Shown: positions 1 through 8,807 of the stretch, piece by piece
Layout: the number at the start of each line of letters is the position of its first letter
How positions within the stretch are numbered: position 1 is the first letter of the stretch
Assembly (NCBI RefSeq): GCF_900116495.1
Contig: NZ_FPAY01000012.1
Location: forward strand, 1-64,000
Reading direction: 5' to 3'
From: Arthrobacter sp. ov118
Lineage (GTDB): Bacteria > Actinomycetota > Actinomycetes > Actinomycetales > Micrococcaceae
Length of the DNA stretch: 64,000 nt
Translations under genes and position numbers: made by a program
Notes under the pieces: model-generated
Told to the model about the DNA's origin: nothing
The model's database searches: none
The model's input: the letters and a program-made list of their open reading frames with translations, nothing else

Positions 1-166
1 GGGGCGGGTACAAAGAAACAAGACTGCTTGCGTCCACTATGTGGTTCCCAAACAACAAACCCCCCACAAGGGCACTGTTGCACAGGAACCAAACCACAAC
101 CGAATAACGTGTTGTAACACCACAGATTTCCCCGCCACACCCCAGGGTGCCGGCGGCGGAGCAAGG
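1..166 (+). other. 23S-5S rRNA internal spacer
   Basis: This is the stretch upstream of the 5S gene. It is less GC-rich than its surroundings, carries no credible gene and no tRNA, and reads as the transcribed spacer between 23S and 5S rRNA. The 23S 3' end itself is not recognisable, so it should lie just left of the window. Confidence 0.6.
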
Positions 167-285
167 GTTACGGCGGTCATAGCGCGGGGGAAACGCCCGG
201 TCCCATTCCGAACCCGGAAGCTAAGACCCGCAGCGCCGATGGTACTGCACCCGGGAGGGTGTGGGAGAGTAGGTCACCGCCGGAA
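167..285 (+). rRNA. rrf: 5S ribosomal RNA
   Basis: This is the 5S rRNA of the large ribosomal subunit. The 5' end GTTACGGCGGTCATAGCG pairs with the 3' end AGGTCACCGCCGGAAC to form the terminal helix. The internal block CCCATTCCGAACCCGGAAG (about 203-221) is the strongly conserved loop B/C region of bacterial 5S rRNA. The length of about 119 nt is normal. It is the last gene of an rRNA operon whose 16S and 23S genes lie left of the window, and a terminator hairpin follows at once. The ends are placed by helix pairing and may be off by one or two bases. Confidence 0.96.
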
Positions 286-298
286 CACCATTCAGGTC

Positions 299-328
299 GA
301 GGACCCCAACCACCAGGTTGGGGTCCTC
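299..328 (+). terminator. Intrinsic terminator of the rRNA operon
   Basis: A perfect 13-bp inverted repeat (299-311 with 316-328) encloses a 4-nt loop (ACCA). It lies 14 nt after the 5S gene. The T-run that follows is weak (CCGCATTT). It should end rRNA transcription before the convergent Shedu-type gene. Confidence 0.88.
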
Positions 329-381
329 CCGCATTTAACCCCTAAAATGCCTTCACAGCGCTGGCAAGGGCCTGCATGGCC

Positions 382-1212
382 TCACCCGCGACTCACTCTA
401 CCGACAAACCAGGAATAGCCGCTTTCCTTCAGCATCGTCTGCAGCGCGAGGAGCCGATCCAGCACCTCATCGAACGTGATGACCTCGATGCCGTGGAGCC
501 CGTTGCGGTAACGCACAAAGGAATCCTTCCGGAGTTGGTCCATGGCACCGAGTGTTCCTGCGATCACGGCTCCGGTAACCACCTTTGTGTCGAGCGGGCC
601 AGCCCCGGGCGTGCGGCGGGCGATTTGCTCAAAGTCGGTGCGCGCGGATTCCATTTGTGCTTGGAGCTGTGCAATGGCCCCGGACAGCTCTTTGTCGGGA
701 GGGTAGACCTCCGCGCTGGACGCTCCGCGGTACTTGTTTTTGGCCACAAGCGCCGCCGAGGGCGTTTTGATCTCAACGAGGACCATGCTGCGGGTCAAGG
801 TATTGAACAAGACAAAGTCGGCGATTTGGCTGCCGGCCCCCTTCATATCCGGTGATCGTACATGCACCTGCTCCCCGTAGAAGGCCACGGGCGCGGCGAA
901 GATCTGCTTCAAGGCGAATGTGTTGGCTTTAAAGAATTGCTGCCAAGCGGCCTCATTCTTGGCGCCATTTCCCGTCAAGTTCTTTCTGAAAGTCTCGATG
1001 AGGACATCCAGTGTCACCAGCTGTAGGTCCTCGCGTAGCTTGCCAAAGGCTTGAGGTTGTTCCGTCGCTATCTGTTTCGACTCTGCCGGCATGCGTGCCA
1101 CGAGCGTAGCCCGCTCACTAGCATTGACAGGCTTGCCGTCTGCGAGGGCACGGATCATGACCTGGATCTGGCCACGCTTGCCGAGCCCGCTTAGTTGAAC
1201 CGCCGCCGCCAC
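382..1212 (-). CDS. sduA: Shedu-type (DUF4263) nuclease-like defence protein
   Basis: The 276-aa protein resembles the DUF4263 domain of SduA, the single-gene Shedu anti-phage system, which uses a PD-(D/E)XK nuclease fold. A middle segment has an N-x-x-W-x-x-FF block (AAWQQFFKANTF). It is followed by ADFVLFN and then VLVEIKTP, giving the spaced D...E-x-K of the nuclease core. A conserved-looking KNKYRGAS segment comes next. The gene points at the rRNA operon and is alone. The start used is GTG at 1212 with no clear ribosome binding site, and an in-frame TAG lies two codons upstream. The N-terminus is therefore uncertain and may be shortened or frameshifted. The family call rests on motif pattern and would need a profile search. 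Confidence 0.68.
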   Translation of the reverse strand: MAAAVQLSGLGKRGQIQVMIRALADGKPVNASERATLVARMPAESKQIATEQPQAFGKLREDLQLVTLDVLIETFRKNLTGNGAKNEAAWQQFFKANTFALKQIFAAPVAFYGEQVHVRSPDMKGAGSQIADFVLFNTLTRSMVLVEIKTPSAALVAKNKYRGASSAEVYPPDKELSGAIAQLQAQMESARTDFEQIARRTPGAGPLDTKVVTGAVIAGTLGAMDQLRKDSFVRYRNGLHGIEVITFDEVLDRLLALQTMLKESGYSWFVGRVSRG

Positions 1213-1424
1213 AGCCTATGCCGGCTCCCCACCCCGCCCCTCCGTCATCCTCTCGCGTCTGCGCCGAACATCTGCCCGAATTGGGCTCGTTGTTCATCAC
1301 TGATATCCCCCCGCTCAGCCAGCTGTCCCCAACGATGGGATCTTACTGGGGCGGGCGTTACTGCCGCGTTACGGCCCCATCTGGTCTCCCTCGCCAACCC
1401 GGCGCGCAGGTAGAGTTGTTGCCC

Positions 1425-1922
1425 ATGGACAACCTCTTTAGCCATGCTCCAGCCGGCACTCCGGAACCTGACCCGGCCGACGAACTTGTTCCGGTCGTCG
1501 CCAGCGTCGTGGTCCCTGGCGGGGTCGCGCGGGCCTTCATGGGTTTTACCGAGCACACGCACCTGTGGTGGCCGCTGGAGGACCGCAGCGTCTACGGGGC
1601 CGGGTCCTACGTGGAGTTCGAGGAGAGCCTGATCCTGGAGACCGCCGACGACGGTCGAACGGCTGTCTGGGGATCGATTGACGACTGGCGGCCCCCGCTG
1701 TCGTTCCACGCCAGCTGGCATCCTGGAACCACCGCCATGTGGTCCACCGAGCTCCGGGTCGCGTTCAAGGCCGTAGCCGACGGAACAGAGCTCCGGCTGG
1801 TTCACAGCGGCTGGGAAGGCGCCGAGGATCCCGCTGCAGCCCGGGCTGACTACGCGGCCGGTTGGCCCCGCGTCCTGGAGCGCTTCGTGCGGTTCATGGG
1901 CGCCGGCGCCGGCACCCAGTAA
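1425..1922 (+). CDS. SRPBCC (AHSA1-like) domain protein
   Basis: The 165-aa protein has features of the START/SRPBCC ligand-binding fold: an opening strand (VVASVVVPGGVARAFMGF), a W-W-P-L segment after the first helix, a central 'VWGSIDDWRPP' strand, 'STELRVAFKAV' and a long C-terminal helix with 'AGWPRVLERF'. AHSA1-like bacterial members bind small hydrophobic molecules or act as coregulators, and the ligand cannot be told from sequence. ATG 1425 is chosen because conserved-looking sequence begins there; the open frame runs 69 codons further upstream without a domain. It is followed 51 bp later by the FAD oxidase gene in the same direction, so cotranscription is possible. Confidence 0.75.
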   Translation: MDNLFSHAPAGTPEPDPADELVPVVASVVVPGGVARAFMGFTEHTHLWWPLEDRSVYGAGSYVEFEESLILETADDGRTAVWGSIDDWRPPLSFHASWHPGTTAMWSTELRVAFKAVADGTELRLVHSGWEGAEDPAAARADYAAGWPRVLERFVRFMGAGAGTQ

Positions 1923-1973
1923 GCCTGAGCCGCCCTTAGACTGGGAGTCGGATTCGATCGAACTGGAGACCGC

Positions 1974-3344
1974 ATGCGCAGCATCACCGACGAGCTGACC
2001 TCTGCCTTGGGCCCGGCCAAAGTCGTCGTGGACCCCGCCACCCTGGCCGCCTATGCCGTGGACCAGGCGCCTGTTCTGGACTACCAGCTCCCGCAGGCCG
2101 TAGTCCTCGCCGAATCGGTTGACGACGTCCAGGCTACCGTGCGCGCCTGCGCCGCCCGCGGCGTCGCGCTCGTGGCGCGCGGGGCTGGCACCGGCGTCTC
2201 CGGAGGCGCGCACGCGAGCGAGGGCTGCGTGGTGCTTTCCCTCGAGCGAATGAACCACATCCTGGACCTCAACCCGGACGACGAGACCGCCGTCGTCGAA
2301 CCCGGCGTCATCAACGCGGACCTTAACGCCGCCGCGGCAGTGCATGGCCTCATGTACGCCCCGGACCCGGCGAGCTTCAAGATGTCCACTATCGGGGGCA
2401 ACGTGGCTACCAATGCCGGCGGGCTGCGCTGCGCAAAATACGGGGTGACCCGGGATTCCGTCCTTGCCCTCGACGTCGTGCTCGCCGACGGTTCCCTGAT
2501 CCACACCGGCCATCAGACGTTCAAAGGCGTCGCCGGCTACGACCTCACCGGGCTGTTCGTCGGTTCGGAGGGGACTCTGGGGATCGTCGTCGGCGTGACG
2601 GTGCGGCTGAAGTACCTGCCGCGCGAAGTGCACACCATCGCGGCCTTCTACCCGGACTTCCGCAGCGCCGCGGCCGGCGTCCTCGCCGTCGGCAGGGCAC
2701 GCGTGCAGCCGTCGATCATGGAATTGCTCGACGGCGGCTCGCTCGTCCAGCTGGACGACATCCACGGCTCGGACTTGGCCGTGCGGGGGGCGTCTTTGCT
2801 GCTGATCCAGACCGACGGTTTCGGCGCGGCGGCCGAGGCTGCGGCCATCCGGCCGGTCCTGGCAGCCGGGGGAGCGGTGGTGACCATGGAGGCCGACGCC
2901 GAAGCCGAACGGCTTGTCGAGCTGCGGCGTCACAGCCGCGGTACCGAGGTGGATGACGAATACCGGGTGGGCGAGGACGTGGCCGTGCCCCGGTCGCGGT
3001 TGGTGGACTACGTCGCAGAACTCGAGAACATATCCGCCGCGCACCGGGTCCAGCTCAAGGTCGTGGCCCACGCCGGCGACGGCAACCTGCACCCCACCTT
3101 CTGGGTCGAGCGGGCGGACAATGCCGTGGACGCCGACGCCATGGCCCGCCTTGGCGCAGCACTGGACAAGTCCATTACCGTGGCCCTGGCCATGGGCGGC
3201 ACCATCACCGGTGAGCACGGGATCGGACAGTACAAGCTGCGCTGGCTTGGCCTGGAGCAAAAGGAACCGGTGCGCGAACTCCAGCGCCGGGTCAAGGAAC
3301 TCTTCGACCCGGCCGGAATCCTGAACCCCGGCAAGGCGATTTAA
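1974..3344 (+). CDS. FAD-linked oxidase, glycolate oxidase GlcD / D-lactate dehydrogenase type
   Basis: This 456-aa flavoprotein likely oxidises a D-2-hydroxy acid such as glycolate or D-lactate. The N-terminal PCMH-type FAD-binding domain shows the RGAGTGVSGG loop (residues 69-78) and a second block ending IGGNVATNAGG (about 140-150). The C-terminal oxidase domain ends with VAHAGDGNLHP and GEHGIGQYK, which are hallmarks of the GlcD/D-LDH family, and with the usual 'LFDPAGILNPGK' tail. No GlcE or GlcF partner is nearby, so it may act alone as the single-subunit family members do. The exact substrate is not determined. It ends 41 bp from the convergent DUF4032 gene. Confidence 0.88.
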   Translation: MRSITDELTSALGPAKVVVDPATLAAYAVDQAPVLDYQLPQAVVLAESVDDVQATVRACAARGVALVARGAGTGVSGGAHASEGCVVLSLERMNHILDLNPDDETAVVEPGVINADLNAAAAVHGLMYAPDPASFKMSTIGGNVATNAGGLRCAKYGVTRDSVLALDVVLADGSLIHTGHQTFKGVAGYDLTGLFVGSEGTLGIVVGVTVRLKYLPREVHTIAAFYPDFRSAAAGVLAVGRARVQPSIMELLDGGSLVQLDDIHGSDLAVRGASLLLIQTDGFGAAAEAAAIRPVLAAGGAVVTMEADAEAERLVELRRHSRGTEVDDEYRVGEDVAVPRSRLVDYVAELENISAAHRVQLKVVAHAGDGNLHPTFWVERADNAVDADAMARLGAALDKSITVALAMGGTITGEHGIGQYKLRWLGLEQKEPVRELQRRVKELFDPAGILNPGKAI

Positions 3345-3385
3345 CTCGCCCGTGCCTTGACCAGCGTTTCGGTGACTCGGTGGGG

Positions 3386-4819
3386 TTAGTCGTCGGAGTC
3401 GGGGTATTCCTCGATCGATTCGTCGGCGCCGTAGCGTGACTCCTCGGTTTCGACCTCGAGGATCTTCAGCAGCCCCGTATCCGGGTTGAGCATGATCGCT
3501 GCCTCGTCCCGGCGGTGGCGGAGCTCGTTGTCGATGTAGGACTGGACGGCCTCGGCCAGGGGAATGTGCCGGTTCTCCGCCTCGGACACGTACCAGCGGT
3601 GCTCCAGGACCTCATGCACGGCCTCGGCGGGCTCAAGTTTGCCGGACAGGTCCCGCGGGATGGCACGCACGATCGGCTCGAAGATCTGGCTGACCCACAA
3701 GTGAGCGCTGTATTCCTCGTCCATGCCCGGGTTGTTGTCGGCCCGGAACGAGTCCATGTCGTTCAGGAGCCGGCGGGCCTGGTTCTCCTGGGCGTCCAGG
3801 CCGGTCAGGCGCAGCAGCCGGCGCTGGTGGTGCCCGGCGTCGACCACCTTGGGCTGCAGCTGGATGGTGGACCCGTTCTGCGTGGTCTTGATGGCGTATT
3901 CCTCGACGTCGAAACCCAGCTCGTTGAGCCGCCGGATGCGGGCGGCCACCCGCCAGCGTTCGCCGATCTCAAAGGACTCTTTGGCCGTCAGCTCGGTCCA
4001 GAGCCTCCGATAGCTGTCCATGATGAGCTCGCTGGTGGCGACGGGATCGACCTTTTCCTCGATCAGGCCGCCGTCGAGCAGGTCCATGAGTTCCCCGGCG
4101 ATGTTGACCCGGGCGATTTCGAGGTCGTACTCACGCTGACCGGTGGACAGGTCCGGGTACAGCTCGCCTGTTTCGGCGTCCACAAGGTAGGCGGCAAAGG
4201 CGCCGGCGTCGCGGCGGAACAGCGTATTGGAGAGTGAGACGTCGCCCCAGTAGAAGCCGATCAGGTGCAGCCGGACGAGCAGCAGCGCCTGGGCATCGAT
4301 GAGACGGGTCAGGGTGTCCTTGCGCAGCATCTGGGAGAAGAGCGCACGGTACGGCATGGAGAACTTCAGGTGCCGGGTGACCAGCACGGGATTCAGTGGC
4401 CGGCCCTCCGGCGTGGTGCGCCCGGTGATGACGGCCACCGGCTCAACGCAGGGCACGTCCAGCCGGGCGAGCTTGCGGAGCATGTGGTACTCGTGGCGCG
4501 CGATGTGCTCCGAGGTTTCCTTGATGGCGATGACCGACCCGCCCAGGTGGGCGAAGCGCACAATGTGCCGCGAGATGCCGCGGGGGAGCGCCGCCAAATA
4601 CTCGGCCGGCCAGTCCTCGAGGGCGATGTGCCACGGCAGGTCCAGGAGTTCCGGCTCAGTGGCGGCGGCCGTGATGCTCAGCGAACTGGACACCATCGAG
4701 GCCTTGTCGTTGGCGCTGGCGGCCTGGTACCGGGGCAGCTTCCCAATCTGACCGTAGTCGGTGGGCTCGTCGTGCCACTGGGCACTGTTTTCCTCGGTCA
4801 TGGGGTTTTCCTCGGTCAT
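3386..4819 (-). CDS. DUF4032 protein with a lipopolysaccharide-kinase-like region
   Basis: The 477-aa soluble protein matches the actinobacterial DUF4032 family. It opens with a conserved YQAASANDKASMVSSSLSIT-type region. Its middle resembles small kinase folds: an invariant-looking lysine in 'VIAIKET', an HEYHMLRKL helix and a catalytic-loop-like 'WGDVSLSNTLF'. The C-terminal half (from about residue 270) is the DUF4032 part. Its biochemical role is not established. The first six codons (MTEENP) are repeated almost exactly as MTEENS, so ATG 4801 is an alternative start; each copy has a purine-rich stretch in front. It stands alone between a convergent oxidase and the ABC ATPase. Confidence 0.8.
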   Translation of the reverse strand: MTEENPMTEENSAQWHDEPTDYGQIGKLPRYQAASANDKASMVSSSLSITAAATEPELLDLPWHIALEDWPAEYLAALPRGISRHIVRFAHLGGSVIAIKETSEHIARHEYHMLRKLARLDVPCVEPVAVITGRTTPEGRPLNPVLVTRHLKFSMPYRALFSQMLRKDTLTRLIDAQALLLVRLHLIGFYWGDVSLSNTLFRRDAGAFAAYLVDAETGELYPDLSTGQREYDLEIARVNIAGELMDLLDGGLIEEKVDPVATSELIMDSYRRLWTELTAKESFEIGERWRVAARIRRLNELGFDVEEYAIKTTQNGSTIQLQPKVVDAGHHQRRLLRLTGLDAQENQARRLLNDMDSFRADNNPGMDEEYSAHLWVSQIFEPIVRAIPRDLSGKLEPAEAVHEVLEHRWYVSEAENRHIPLAEAVQSYIDNELRHRRDEAAIMLNPDTGLLKILEVETEESRYGADESIEEYPDSDD

Positions 4820-4921
4820 GAATCAATTCTTCCGCATATGAACGTCCCTGCCTAAAGGGAAGTAGTTAAAGGCCGACGGCGGCCCTCCGCTGGGAGGACC
4901 GCCGCCGGGTGGAACGTGGGA

Positions 4922-6004
4922 CTAGTCGCCGAGGCGCAGACCGGTCTTGGTGTCGAACAGGTGCACGTGGCCTGACTGCGGGCGGACCCAGATCGAGTCA
5001 CCCTTCATCGGGGGGCGGCGGCCGTCGACGCGGGCCACGATGTCGTGGCTCTGGCCGTCGAGGGTGGTGTGGCCGTAGACGTAGGCGTCGGCGCCGAGTT
5101 CTTCGACGACGTCGACCTCTACCTGCAGGCCCTCGCCCTGTGCCACCGTCTCAAGGTCTTCGGGGCGGGAGCCGAGGGTCACTGTCTGGCCGTGGGCCTC
5201 TTCGAGGACGTTGCGGGGCACGGGGTAGACGGTTCCGCCGAACTGCACGCCGCCGTCGACCACCGGCAGTTCCAGCAGGTTCATGGCGGGGGAGCCGATG
5301 AAGCCGGCCACGAAGACATTCTTCGGCCGGTCGTAGAGGTTGCGCGGGGTGTCGACCTGCATCAGCAGGCCGTCCTTCAGCACGGCGACGCGGTCGCCCA
5401 TGGTCATTGCCTCGACCTGGTCGTGGGTCACGTAGACCGTGGTGACGCCGAGGCGGCGGGTCAGGGACGCGATCTGGGTGCGGGTCTGCACGCGCAGCTT
5501 GGCATCGAGGTTGGAAAGCGGCTCGTCCATGAGGAAGACCTGCGGGTTACGCACGATGGCGCGGCCCATGGCGACGCGCTGGCGCTGGCCGCCGGAGAGT
5601 GCCTTCGGTTTGCGGTCGAGGTAGGGCTCGAGGTCGAGCAGCTTGGCAGCTTCGCGGACGCGCTCGGCGCGCTCTTCCTTGCTGACGCCGGCGATCTTCA
5701 GCGCGAAGCCCATGTTGTCCGCCACAGTCATGTGCGGGTACAGGGCGTAGTTCTGGAACACCATGGCGATGTCGCGGTCCTTCGGCGGAACGTCCGTGAC
5801 GTCACGGTCGCCGATGAGGATGCGGCCGGAATTGACGTCCTCAAGACCTGCAAGCATGCGCAGGGAGGTCGACTTTCCGCAGCCGGAGGGTCCAACGAGG
5901 ACCAGGAATTCGCCATCGGCGATGTCGATGTTGAGCTTGTCGACGGCGGGCTTTTCGGTGCCCGGGTACAGACGTGTTGCGTTATCAAAAGTAACTGTAG
6001 CCAC
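4922..6004 (-). CDS. ugpC: Sugar ABC transporter ATP-binding protein (MsmK/UgpC/MalK type)
   Basis: The 360-aa ATPase powers carbohydrate or glycerol-phosphate ABC importers. Walker A is GPSGCGKST (38-46), the signature is LSGGQ (136-140) and Walker B is VFLMDE (156-161), with 'VTHDQVEAMTMGDR' as the H-loop. The C-terminal third is the OB-fold/TOBE regulatory region of MalK-like subunits. No permease or binding protein is adjacent, which fits the shared 'multitask' ATPase common in Gram-positives. GTG 6004 is chosen because GAAGGGA lies 9 nt upstream; an ATG at 6022 would add six non-family residues. The specific symbol is tentative because MsmK, MalK and UgpC cannot be separated here. Confidence 0.9.
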   Translation of the reverse strand: MATVTFDNATRLYPGTEKPAVDKLNIDIADGEFLVLVGPSGCGKSTSLRMLAGLEDVNSGRILIGDRDVTDVPPKDRDIAMVFQNYALYPHMTVADNMGFALKIAGVSKEERAERVREAAKLLDLEPYLDRKPKALSGGQRQRVAMGRAIVRNPQVFLMDEPLSNLDAKLRVQTRTQIASLTRRLGVTTVYVTHDQVEAMTMGDRVAVLKDGLLMQVDTPRNLYDRPKNVFVAGFIGSPAMNLLELPVVDGGVQFGGTVYPVPRNVLEEAHGQTVTLGSRPEDLETVAQGEGLQVEVDVVEELGADAYVYGHTTLDGQSHDIVARVDGRRPPMKGDSIWVRPQSGHVHLFDTKTGLRLGD

Positions 6005-6099
6005 AGTTATCAATCCCTTCACCGGCAGGTACGTGCCGGACGATCCGTAGTGAATGGTCGTTTTGTTCAGTTGGTAATTTAATTATGGGATTCACACGC

Positions 6100-6127
6100 G
6101 TACTCCTCGGCCGAAGCCGAGGAGTAC
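6100..6127 (-). terminator. 12-bp hairpin with UUCG tetraloop (minus strand)
   Basis: A perfect 12-bp inverted repeat (6100-6111 with 6116-6127) reads on the minus strand as a stem closed by the very stable C(UUCG)G tetraloop. It lies about 140 nt after the otsB stop and about 95 nt before the ABC ATPase start. It could end otsAB transcription, although no T-run follows, or it could protect the 5' end of the ATPase mRNA. Confidence 0.6.
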
Positions 6128-6268
6128 CAGTGACGCCGCACGGTAGCTGTGCGCCACATCACATACAGAGTATGTCAGATTTACAGCATTTGGGCCAAAA
6201 TGTTACGAGAGTCACATGTGAGAGTGGCCACTCGGCACTGCTTCGCGGGCCGCCGGGACGGCTGCTGA

Positions 6269-7123
6269 TCAGTTCCCAAGCGCGCGTTTGCGCTCCCGCA
6301 GGAGGGCTTCGAGCAGTTCGCAAACGTGGACCGGCGACTCCACCCGGAACTCCGCTTGGGTGAAATCAAGCCCGACCTTTACGCCCAGATCCCCCGTGAC
6401 CAGGGTGCCCAAGGCGTCCTCGTCGGTGGTGTCGTCTCCGGCGAAGGCCACGGCCGTGGCTCCGGTGGCCTGCCGCAGGAAGGCAACGCCCTCCCCCTTG
6501 GATGCGTGGACCACCGAAGTCTCCAGAACACGGTTGCCGGTCTTCAGGAATACACTGCTGCGGTCCTGCAGCACCGCCCGGGCCGCGGCGACGGCGTCTT
6601 CGGCAACGTCGTCATCCGCGAGCCGCGTGTGCAGGACGACGCCGGCCGGCTTGTCTTCCAGGAGGGTCCCGGGAGCCTGGTCCACGATGCCGGCGAGCTC
6701 TTGGCGGATTTCTGCCAGGAGTTCCCGCTGTGCATCGTCAAGCTGCAGCTCGGTGGAACCGGGACCCATCCAGGCCTCGGCTCCGTGGCTGCCGATCAAC
6801 AGCGTGTTTTCAGGAGGGGAGGCGACGGCGCGCAGGCTCTCCAGCGCCCGGCCGGAGATGAGCGCCGTCGTCGTGCGCGGAAGTGCTGCCAGTTCGGCGA
6901 AAGCAGCCGCCGCGCGGGGGAGGGGCCGGGCGTCGTCCGCATGGTCCACGAGCGGGGACATGGTGCCGTCGAAGTCCATCGCCACGAGCAGGTGCTCGGT
7001 GCCGGCGACGCGGCGCACCGCGGCCAGGAGCTCCGGAGATAGAGAGAGCCGGGCGGTGCCTGAGTCGTTGGTGCCCGGCTGGTTGGTGCCGGGGTTGTTG
7101 GTGCCGGCAGCCTCAGGAGTCAT
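6269..7123 (-). CDS. otsB: Trehalose-6-phosphate phosphatase
   Basis: OtsB removes phosphate from trehalose 6-phosphate, the second step of trehalose synthesis, in the cytoplasm. The 284-aa protein is a HAD-family phosphatase. Motif I is MDFDGT (49-54) with the two catalytic aspartates, motif II is ALISGR (87-92), and motif IV is GDDTTDEDAL (229-238). The first 25 residues are a low-complexity tail with three P/S-GT(N) repeats (NNPGTNQPGTNDSGT) before the domain, so a later start is possible but no good one is visible. Its start overlaps the otsA end by 11 bp, so the two are translationally coupled. Confidence 0.95.
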   Translation of the reverse strand: MTPEAAGTNNPGTNQPGTNDSGTARLSLSPELLAAVRRVAGTEHLLVAMDFDGTMSPLVDHADDARPLPRAAAAFAELAALPRTTTALISGRALESLRAVASPPENTLLIGSHGAEAWMGPGSTELQLDDAQRELLAEIRQELAGIVDQAPGTLLEDKPAGVVLHTRLADDDVAEDAVAAARAVLQDRSSVFLKTGNRVLETSVVHASKGEGVAFLRQATGATAVAFAGDDTTDEDALGTLVTGDLGVKVGLDFTQAEFRVESPVHVCELLEALLRERKRALGN

Positions 7124-8633
7124 CGCGCACCACCTTTTCGGCCAGTGCCGCCAGGAAGTCCGAGGACCAGAGGTCGACGTCGTGATCGAGAATCTGTTTG
7201 CGCATGGCCCGCATGCGTCGCGACGCCTCGCCCGGCTGCATATTGACCGCCCTCATAATCGTGTCCTTGAGTCCGTCGATGTCGTGCGGGTTCATGAGCA
7301 GGGCCTGCTTGAGCTGGTCCGCGGCGCCGGCAAATTCACTGAGCACCAGCGCGCCGTCGTTGTTCTTGCGGGCGGTGACATATTCCTTGGCCACGAGGTT
7401 CATGCCGTCGCGCAGGGCGGTGACCAACATGACGTCCGCGGCCAGGTACAGGGACACCATCTCCTCGATGGGGTAGCTGTGGTGCAGATAGCGGACGGCG
7501 GTGCTCTCCATGGTGTCGAAGGTGCCGTTAATGTGGCCCACGGTGCCCTCGACCTCCTCGCGGAGCAGGCGGTACTGTTCCACGCGTTCCCGGCTGGGGC
7601 TGGCAACCTGGATCAGGGTCGCGTCCTTCACGGTGAGCTTGCCGTCCTGCAGGAGTTCCTCGTAGGCCTTGAGCCGGTGCCGGATGCCTTTGGTGTAGTC
7701 GAGCCGGTCGACGCCGAGCAGGATGGTCTTCGGGTTGCCGAGGTCCCGCCGGATCTGCTCGGCGCGCTCGATGACGTCGGGCCGCTTTGCCAGCTCGGTG
7801 ATCTGCTTGACGTCGATGGAGATGGGAAAGGCCTGGGCCCGGGCAATGTGGGTGGTTTGCCCGTCGGAGCCCTTGACGTGGACCTGCTGCTGCTTGACGC
7901 TGGCGCCCAGGAAGCGCCGGGCCGAGCGCATGAAGTTCCCGGCGTCGCTGCTGCGCTGGAAGCCCACCAGGTCCGCGCCCAGGAGGCCGTCGATAATGGC
8001 GCGGCGCCACGGGAGCTGGGCAAAGATTTCCGGCGGCGGGAAGGGGATGTGGTTGAAGAACCCGATTTTCAGGTCCGGCCGGGCCTCCCGGAGCATCTTC
8101 GGGACGAGCTGGAGCTGGTAGTCCTGCACCCAGACGGTGGCGCCCTCGGCCGCGTTGCCGATGACGGCGTCGGCGAACCGCCGGTTGACCCGGCGGTAGG
8201 CGTCCCACCAGGTGCGGTGGAACTCCGGCGGGGCAATGACGTCGTGGTAGAGCGGCCACAGGGTGGCATTGGAGAAGCCCTCGTAGAAAAGCTCGATGTC
8301 GTCCGCGCTCAGCTGGACCGGGATAAGGTCGATGCCGCCGTGGCTGAAGGGCTCCACGGTCTCGTCGGGCGCGCCGTGCCAGCCCACCCAGGCGCCGTCG
8401 GTCTTGGTCATCATCGGCGCCAAGGCCGTCACGAGCCCGCCGGGGGAGCGGCGCCAGCCGTCCTCACAGCCGGTGTCCTCGGCGGAACAGCGGTCCACGG
8501 GCAGCCGGTTGGACACGACGATGAAGTCGAAATGATCGCGCTCCCCGGCACCGCTCGCGGCGCTCCCGGTGCCCGTCCGCTCAGCCTTCGTGGTCTTTCC
8601 TGCGCTGTGGTCGGCGCTGTCAGAATCTTCCAT
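7113..8633 (-). CDS. otsA: Trehalose-6-phosphate synthase (GT20)
   Basis: OtsA joins UDP-glucose (or another NDP-glucose) to glucose 6-phosphate. The protein of about 506 aa carries the GT20 landmarks in order: VVSNRLPVDR near the start, WVQDYQLQLVP, FFNHIPFPPPEIF, the GVDRLDYTKGI loop, TALRDGMNLVAKEY and VLSEFAGAA. The first 35 residues are a charged, poorly conserved extension. ATG 8633 is preferred because AGGGGG lies just upstream; an in-frame ATG at 8669 adds 12 residues. It is the first gene of a two-gene otsA-otsB operon and is divergent from the DsbA-like gene. Trehalose from this pathway usually serves in osmotic and desiccation stress. Confidence 0.95.
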   Translation of the reverse strand: MEDSDSADHSAGKTTKAERTGTGSAASGAGERDHFDFIVVSNRLPVDRCSAEDTGCEDGWRRSPGGLVTALAPMMTKTDGAWVGWHGAPDETVEPFSHGGIDLIPVQLSADDIELFYEGFSNATLWPLYHDVIAPPEFHRTWWDAYRRVNRRFADAVIGNAAEGATVWVQDYQLQLVPKMLREARPDLKIGFFNHIPFPPPEIFAQLPWRRAIIDGLLGADLVGFQRSSDAGNFMRSARRFLGASVKQQQVHVKGSDGQTTHIARAQAFPISIDVKQITELAKRPDVIERAEQIRRDLGNPKTILLGVDRLDYTKGIRHRLKAYEELLQDGKLTVKDATLIQVASPSRERVEQYRLLREEVEGTVGHINGTFDTMESTAVRYLHHSYPIEEMVSLYLAADVMLVTALRDGMNLVAKEYVTARKNNDGALVLSEFAGAADQLKQALLMNPHDIDGLKDTIMRAVNMQPGEASRRMRAMRKQILDHDVDLWSSDFLAALAEKVVRDDS

Positions 8634-8807
8634 TGGTGCCCCCTGGGGTCGCTCGTGGCTCTCCATCAACCCTAGCCGGACGGAATCTTACGGGCCATTC
8701 GTCCGTTGGGCAGGCGGGGGAAACTTGAAAGCGCAAGTTCTCGGGTTTCTCCTCTAAAATAATGAAATTGCCACTGACCATCCCTGGCCGATCGACCCGA
8801 GGAACGA

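Noticed and set aside
41..418. Open frame of 125 codons across the rRNA spacer and 5S gene
   Set aside because: It overlaps the 5S rRNA and its terminator and has no protein-like composition.
1245..3260. 671-codon open frame on the minus strand over the GlcD-like gene
   Set aside because: It is antisense to a strongly supported gene; His/Gly/Val-rich composition is typical of the mirror frame in high-GC DNA. Only its last residues, left of the GlcD gene, look real.
6288..8675. 795-codon open frame opposite otsA-otsB
   Set aside because: Antisense shadow of two genes with full family motifs.
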